From NCBI GenBank assembly GCA_028287885.1, contig JAQBOT010000203.1, forward strand, positions 1-18,203: a stretch of DNA of 18,203 bases, written 5' to 3'. Both the position numbers and the translations under genes were made by a program. Below, piece after piece: positions 14,979 to 18,203 of the stretch. This stretch comes from Pedobacter sp. GTDB taxonomy: Bacteria > Bacteroidota > Bacteroidia > Sphingobacteriales > Sphingobacteriaceae. Position 1 is the first letter of the stretch; each line of letters begins with the position of its first letter. A model generated the notes under the pieces. It was not told the origin of the DNA. It was given only the letters and a program-made list of their open reading frames with translations, and did not search any database.

Positions 14979-16856
14979 TTAAATCTTCCAATCATTATCC
15001 AATGGTTTTGCGTCCATAAAGATACCGCCGTCTATTACAATCGACTGGATCTTCGCATTTGCATTAATTTCAACCGTCGTTTGTTTTTGGTTGCTTTTCC
15101 AAATTGCCGCCGTTTTATGCAGATGTTCTTCTTTCCCGTCCGCATACGTGATTTTCAAGTCAATCGGAACTGCAAAGCCACCAATGTTCTTGATGTCTAC
15201 GGCATATTTTGACCCTTTAATTGTTACTTTTTCAATCGCAAGGTCTATGTAATTGTTGCTGAAAAACCAATTGTTCCAATACCAGTTCAAATCCTGATTT
15301 GTTGCATCATTGATGGAGTAGAAAAAGTCCCATGGAATGGGGTGCTTACCATTCCAACGGTTCATGTATTCATGCAAAGCTTTCTTAAAGGCCTCATCGC
15401 CAAGCATATCTTTCAATGCCATGTAAGCAAGAGATGGTTTTACATAAGCATTATTTCCATAGCCCGCTCCAGACAACTGGGTGCCTAAGCTAATTACCGG
15501 TTGGTCTTCTTCCGTAGAGGGGTCGTAGATCCAACGCTTAACACGAAAGTCTTTATACATTTTGTCTGCGGCGTCTTTCCCGCCCTGGTCGGTACCAATA
15601 AAGTATTCAAATGTCGTCGCCCAACCTTCATCCATAAACGCGTAATTCGTTTCATTTATCCCCATATAAAACGGGAACCAGGTATGTACAATTTCATGGT
15701 TCATTACAAACTGAGAGAAGGGTAGATCCGGTGTGGCTGTATCATTTACCATCATGGGGAACTCCATGTCTGTATAGCCCTGGAAAGCCGTCATTTTCGA
15801 GAAAGGGTAGGGTACGCCGGGTAGGTTGTTTGAAAACCAGGCAAGCGCCTTTTTCGACCATTCTACCGCGTGTGGGAAATCTTTTGCTGTTTCATTATAT
15901 GCGGCCTGAACGCTGGTCCGTCTGTTTGTCTTCTTATCAACAACCACACTGCCCGCATCCCAAACATAATGATCACTTAGAGAGAAGGTAACATCGCTGA
16001 TGTTGTTGGCAGAAAATCGCCAGATGTTCCAAGCCTTTTGCTGGGTAACTTTTCCGGCCTTCATTTCAGCAGCCGTTGCAATAGAACTCACCTCATCAGA
16101 AACATAAGACCTTTTCAGTTTAGCAGAAACATTGGGTTGCAGCACTTCATCTGGGTTCAGCAGATCTCCTGTTGCCCAAACCACATAATTCTTGGGTGCT
16201 TTAACAGCAAGTTTATAATCATTGAAGTCGTTGTAAAACTCATTTCTACCCATATGCGCAAGGCGATCCCAGCCATTGTAGTCGTCATATACAGAGATCC
16301 TCGGATATGCATAAGCTACAAAAAAGCTTGTGCTGTCTATCTGGCCTTCTCTTCCACTTTCTTTGGATAGGGGATAGTTCCAATCCATCGCGACTGTTGC
16401 GGTTTGGCCAGGAAGCAGGTTAGATTTTAGCCTTACCTGTCCCGTGGTTCCCCAATTCTTGCTGTTAACTTCATATTTAGTTCCGTTCACAGCAAACGAG
16501 GTTATAACCAGCCCGGTCGTTAGAAAACCTTTACTTGCGTAAGATGCTCTGGGTGCTTCGGTCTTATGTACATTATTCACAAACCTGATGGTCAACGACT
16601 TTAGGGTGTCTTTACTGTTGTTTGTATATAAGATGCTTTCAGAGCCGCTCACGAGCCTGGTCTCCGGAGTGACTGTTATGGTCATGTCGTACTTCCCCCG
16701 GTTCTGCCAGTAAGCTTTCCCAGGCTTACCGTCAACAGAGCGGGTGCCATTTGTATATGCATCTTTTATATTCCTCGGCATATACAATTCCTGAGCTTTC
16801 AGGGACCCAGACAACAAAAGTAAAAGAGGAAATAATTTTAAGCTGTTTAAACGCAT
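14979..16856 (-). CDS. Secreted M1-family zinc metallopeptidase
   Basis: A 625-residue exported peptidase of the M1 (gluzincin) family. It begins with a signal peptide (MRLNSLKLFPLLLLLSGSLKAQ, cleavage near residue 22). The N-terminal beta domain runs to about residue 260. The catalytic domain carries HEIVH (387-391) and, 18 residues later, the third zinc ligand Glu410 in DEGWATTFEYF, the full HExxH-x18-E signature. The substrate-binding GxMEN motif is altered to YTDMEFPMM (361-369), as in many Bacteroidota members, so classical aminopeptidase activity is not certain. A beta-rich C-terminal domain follows at about 540-625. It converges on the dehydrogenase gene through a shared terminator and diverges from greA. 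Confidence 0.93.
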   Translation of the reverse strand: MRLNSLKLFPLLLLLSGSLKAQELYMPRNIKDAYTNGTRSVDGKPGKAYWQNRGKYDMTITVTPETRLVSGSESILYTNNSKDTLKSLTIRFVNNVHKTEAPRASYASKGFLTTGLVITSFAVNGTKYEVNSKNWGTTGQVRLKSNLLPGQTATVAMDWNYPLSKESGREGQIDSTSFFVAYAYPRISVYDDYNGWDRLAHMGRNEFYNDFNDYKLAVKAPKNYVVWATGDLLNPDEVLQPNVSAKLKRSYVSDEVSSIATAAEMKAGKVTQQKAWNIWRFSANNISDVTFSLSDHYVWDAGSVVVDKKTNRRTSVQAAYNETAKDFPHAVEWSKKALAWFSNNLPGVPYPFSKMTAFQGYTDMEFPMMVNDTATPDLPFSQFVMNHEIVHTWFPFYMGINETNYAFMDEGWATTFEYFIGTDQGGKDAADKMYKDFRVKRWIYDPSTEEDQPVISLGTQLSGAGYGNNAYVKPSLAYMALKDMLGDEAFKKALHEYMNRWNGKHPIPWDFFYSINDATNQDLNWYWNNWFFSNNYIDLAIEKVTIKGSKYAVDIKNIGGFAVPIDLKITYADGKEEHLHKTAAIWKSNQKQTTVEINANAKIQSIVIDGGIFMDAKPLDNDWKI

Positions 16857-16906
16857 AATGATTTAATAATAGACTTAGTTGAGTGCTAAAACTACAGATT
16901 AATATT

Positions 16907-16914
16907 CAAAAATA
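16907..16914 (-). promoter_or_regulatory. Candidate -7 element (TATTTTTG) for the M1 peptidase gene
   Basis: TATTTTTG fits TAnnTTTG on the minus strand, 50 nt before the M1 ATG, in the divergent intergenic region. It would give a leader of about 46 nt. No clear -33 TTTG is seen. Confidence 0.4.
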
Positions 16915-16967
16915 TAGATTGAAGCTGCACCCGCCTTCTTTTCGGATTTCCTGTGAAATGCATTAAA

Positions 16968-16975
16968 TATATTTG
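16968..16975 (+). promoter_or_regulatory. Candidate -7 element (TATATTTG) for the greA leader
   Basis: TATATTTG fits TAnnTTTG on the plus strand. A TTT 18 nt upstream (16947-16949) is a partial -33 element. A start near 16980 would place the whole terminator-like hairpin at 17016-17060 inside the transcript, upstream of greA. Confidence 0.5.
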
Positions 16976-16979
16976 GTTT

Positions 16980-17060
16980 TGTACCTTCCTTATATTATCT
17001 TCGTTTCAATTGAAGCAAGACTATGTAGGCGAAAAGCCGATATAGTCTTGTTTGTTTTTT
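16980..17060 (+). ncRNA. Possible greA-leader small RNA ending at an internal terminator
   Basis: About 80 nt lie between the expected start after TATATTTG (16968-16975) and a full intrinsic terminator at 17016-17060, all upstream of greA. There is no plus-strand gene for that terminator to serve. The stretch also holds a 10-bp palindrome TTCAATTGAA (17005-17014). The reading is a leader RNA released by premature termination, similar in layout to GraL from the E. coli greA leader. No similarity of sequence to GraL is claimed. Confidence 0.4.
17016..17060 (+). terminator. Intrinsic-terminator structure in the greA 5' leader
   Basis: CAAGACTAT (17016-17024) pairs with ATAGTCTTG (17042-17050), and an inner GGC/GCC closes a GAAAA loop. 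TTTGTTTTTT follows directly. The reverse strand lacks a T-run, so it acts only on plus-strand transcription. It ends 26 nt before the greA ATG and is probably an attenuator. Confidence 0.75.
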
Positions 17061-17086
17061 AGAGGATTTTTAAAATTAATTGAGCT

Positions 17087-17560
17087 ATGACAGAGGTGAC
17101 ATATTATACCCAAGATGGTTTAGATAAACTAAAGCAGGAAGTACAATATTTGAAGACTAAGGGGAGGCAGTTGATTTCTAAAGCTATAGCTGAAGCAAGG
17201 GATAAAGGTGATCTTTCTGAGAACGCAGAATATGATGCAGCTAAGGAGGCACAGGGCCTGCATGAGGCAAAAATCTCAAAGCTGGAGGCTACGCTTTCAA
17301 CGGCCAGACTGATTGATGAATCTAAAATGGATACATCAAAGGTGTTGGCACTGTCTATTGTCAAAATCAAGAATGTAAAGAATGGTGCAACAATGACCTA
17401 CCAGTTGGTTGCAGAAAGTGAAGCGGATTTGAAAACCGGAAAAATATCTGTTAAATCACCGATTGCACAAGGCTTACTTGGTAAGTCTGTCGGAGATAGA
17501 ACGGAGATCCAGGTGCCTGCGGGTAAAATGGAATTTGAAGTGTTAGAGATCAGCAGATAA
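17087..17560 (+). CDS. greA: Transcription elongation factor GreA
   Basis: A 157-residue GreA (E. coli 158), which enters the RNA polymerase secondary channel and stimulates cleavage of backtracked RNA. The N-terminal half (1-75) is the coiled coil, with the tip motif GDLSENAEYDAAKE; Asp42 and Glu45 are the functional acidic residues. The C-terminal FKBP-like domain (about 80-157) contains SPIAQGLLGKSVGD, typical of Gre factors. It starts after a leader that carries an intrinsic-terminator structure, and the HIT gene follows 10 nt downstream, so both depend on readthrough or on the same promoter. Confidence 0.97.
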   Translation: MTEVTYYTQDGLDKLKQEVQYLKTKGRQLISKAIAEARDKGDLSENAEYDAAKEAQGLHEAKISKLEATLSTARLIDESKMDTSKVLALSIVKIKNVKNGATMTYQLVAESEADLKTGKISVKSPIAQGLLGKSVGDRTEIQVPAGKMEFEVLEISR

Positions 17561-17570
17561 ACCAATCCAT

Positions 17571-17963
17571 ATGTCAAGTATTTTTTCAAAGATAGTTAGC
17601 GGCGAGATACCAGCCCACGTAGTTGCAGAAACAACACAATTTTTAGCATTTCTAGATGTGAACCCATTAACAATGGGGCATGTTCTCGTGATCCCCAAAA
17701 CGGAGATCGATTACATATTTGACATGGATGAAGAAAGCTACTTCGGACTTACCTTGTTTGCTAAGATCGTGGCAACAGGATTAAAGAAGGCATTTCCATG
17801 CATTAAGGTGGGGATGACTGTTATTGGACTTGAAGTGCCACATGTGCACATACACCTGATTCCTATGAACAGCATGAGTGACATGAATTTCAGTAAGCCA
17901 AAGTTGCAACCCTCAGATGAAGAGCTTGCAGCCGCGGCTCTTAGAATCAAAGCAGAATTGTAA
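17571..17963 (+). CDS. HIT-family nucleotide-binding hydrolase (Hint-like)
   Basis: A 130-residue histidine-triad protein. The motif HVHIHLIP (His91, 93, 95) is complete and is preceded by GMTVIGLEVP, the pattern of the bacterial HinT/HIT branch. These proteins hydrolyse nucleoside phosphoramidates or related adenylates through the middle-to-last histidines; the in vivo substrate is uncertain. The N-terminal SIFSKIVSGEIPAHVVAE and GHVLVIPK segments are also conserved. The gene starts 10 nt after greA and shares its transcript, ending at the terminator at 17983-18029. The C-terminal tail (about 104-130) is longer than in the smallest family members but ordinary. Confidence 0.95.
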   Translation: MSSIFSKIVSGEIPAHVVAETTQFLAFLDVNPLTMGHVLVIPKTEIDYIFDMDEESYFGLTLFAKIVATGLKKAFPCIKVGMTVIGLEVPHVHIHLIPMNSMSDMNFSKPKLQPSDEELAAAALRIKAEL

Positions 17964-17982
17964 ACAATAAAAACGTAGACAT

Positions 17983-18029
17983 AAAAAAGTCAGCAGCGAA
18001 AGATCAAATCTTCAACTGCTGACTTTTTT
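17983..18029. terminator. Bidirectional terminator between the HIT and MazG-like genes
   Basis: A 14-bp perfect stem, AAAAAAGTCAGCAG (17983-17996) with CTGCTGACTTTTTT (18016-18029). The 19-nt loop can form a small inner stem (AAGAT with ATCTT). A T-run exists on both strands, so it can end the HIT gene on plus and the MazG-like gene on minus. Confidence 0.92.
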
Positions 18030-18031
18030 CT

Positions 18032-18203
18032 TTACTGCAATTTCGGATTGTCTTTGTGCCTGTTCGCATCACGGATGCTTTTCTTTTCCAGATTTTTCTC
18101 CAAGGCATCTGTCAGGTTTATGCCGGTTTGATTGGCAAGACAGATCAACACAAAAAGTACATCAGCCATCTCTTCGCCAAGATCTACTTCTTCATCACTT
18201 TTC
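18032..18203 (-). CDS. MazG-like nucleotide pyrophosphohydrolase, N-terminus cut by window edge
   Basis: Only the last 56 codons are inside the window; the start lies beyond the right edge. The visible part reads DEEVDLGEEMADVLFVLICL followed by ANQTGINLTDALEKNLEKK, the typical second half of an all-alpha MazG/dUTPase-like NTP pyrophosphohydrolase: the EExxD metal-binding motif (GEEMADV), then a hydrophobic helix, then a charged helix ending in KKSIRDANRHKDNPKLQ. Such enzymes hydrolyse (often non-canonical) nucleoside triphosphates to monophosphate and pyrophosphate. The exact substrate is not predictable. It converges on the greA-HIT pair through a shared terminator. Confidence 0.85.
   Translation of the reverse strand, partial: KSDEEVDLGEEMADVLFVLICLANQTGINLTDALEKNLEKKSIRDANRHKDNPKLQ

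Noticed and set aside
1..18203. CRISPR array, insertion sequence, prophage, tRNA, rRNA or defence system
   Set aside because: No spaced direct repeats, transposase, integrase, phage gene or RNA gene signature was seen on either strand; genes are housekeeping.

Overview
The window is a gene-dense piece of a Bacteroidota chromosome, most likely from the family Sphingobacteriaceae (Pedobacter or Mucilaginibacter type). The signs are a single-chain E1 alpha/beta 2-oxoacid dehydrogenase, secreted M28 and M1 peptidases of Bacteroidota type, a SusD-like relic, weak Shine-Dalgarno sequences, and several copies of the Bacteroidota -7 promoter element TAnnTTTG. Placement below family level is inference. 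There is no phage, insertion sequence, CRISPR array, tRNA or rRNA. No gap without a gene reaches 300 bases; the largest is 16857-17086.

Region 1 (1-3.9 kb, minus strand) holds an iron-sulfur LUD/LutB-like protein, then the fused E1 dehydrogenase, then a lipoprotein that runs off the left edge. The E1 start codon lies in the loop of a perfect 10-bp inverted repeat. Region 2 (4.0-7.2 kb, minus strand) holds tatC and rpiB, a short decayed SusD/RagB C-terminus just after rpiB, and a secreted M28 peptidase with its own terminator.

Region 3 (7.2-13.1 kb, minus strand) is the metabolic core: pdxA, yceD (DUF177), rpmF, plsX, fabH, accB and accC, closed by a strong terminator at 7171-7213. It joins vitamin B6 synthesis, a ribosome-linked pair (yceD-rpmF), phospholipid initiation (plsX) and fatty acid initiation (fabH with the biotin and biotin carboxylase parts of acetyl-CoA carboxylase). 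A consensus -7 element just before yceD suggests that the lipid part can be transcribed independently of pdxA.

Region 4 (13.2-14.9 kb, plus strand) is rsmA overlapping a D-2-hydroxyacid dehydrogenase by ATGA, divergent from pdxA. Region 5 (15.0-18.2 kb) is a secreted M1 peptidase (minus), a divergent promoter region, greA and a HIT-family gene (plus), and the C-terminus of a convergent MazG-like gene at the right edge.

Most genes are housekeeping and ordinary. I do not see a large undescribed multi-gene system. The most interesting signals are non-coding: a complete intrinsic-terminator structure in the greA leader (comparable to E. coli GraL), the hairpin around the E1 start codon, two genes whose -7 element sits exactly 3 nt before the ATG (possible leaderless mRNAs), the SusD relic, and a long inverted repeat in the plsX leader.
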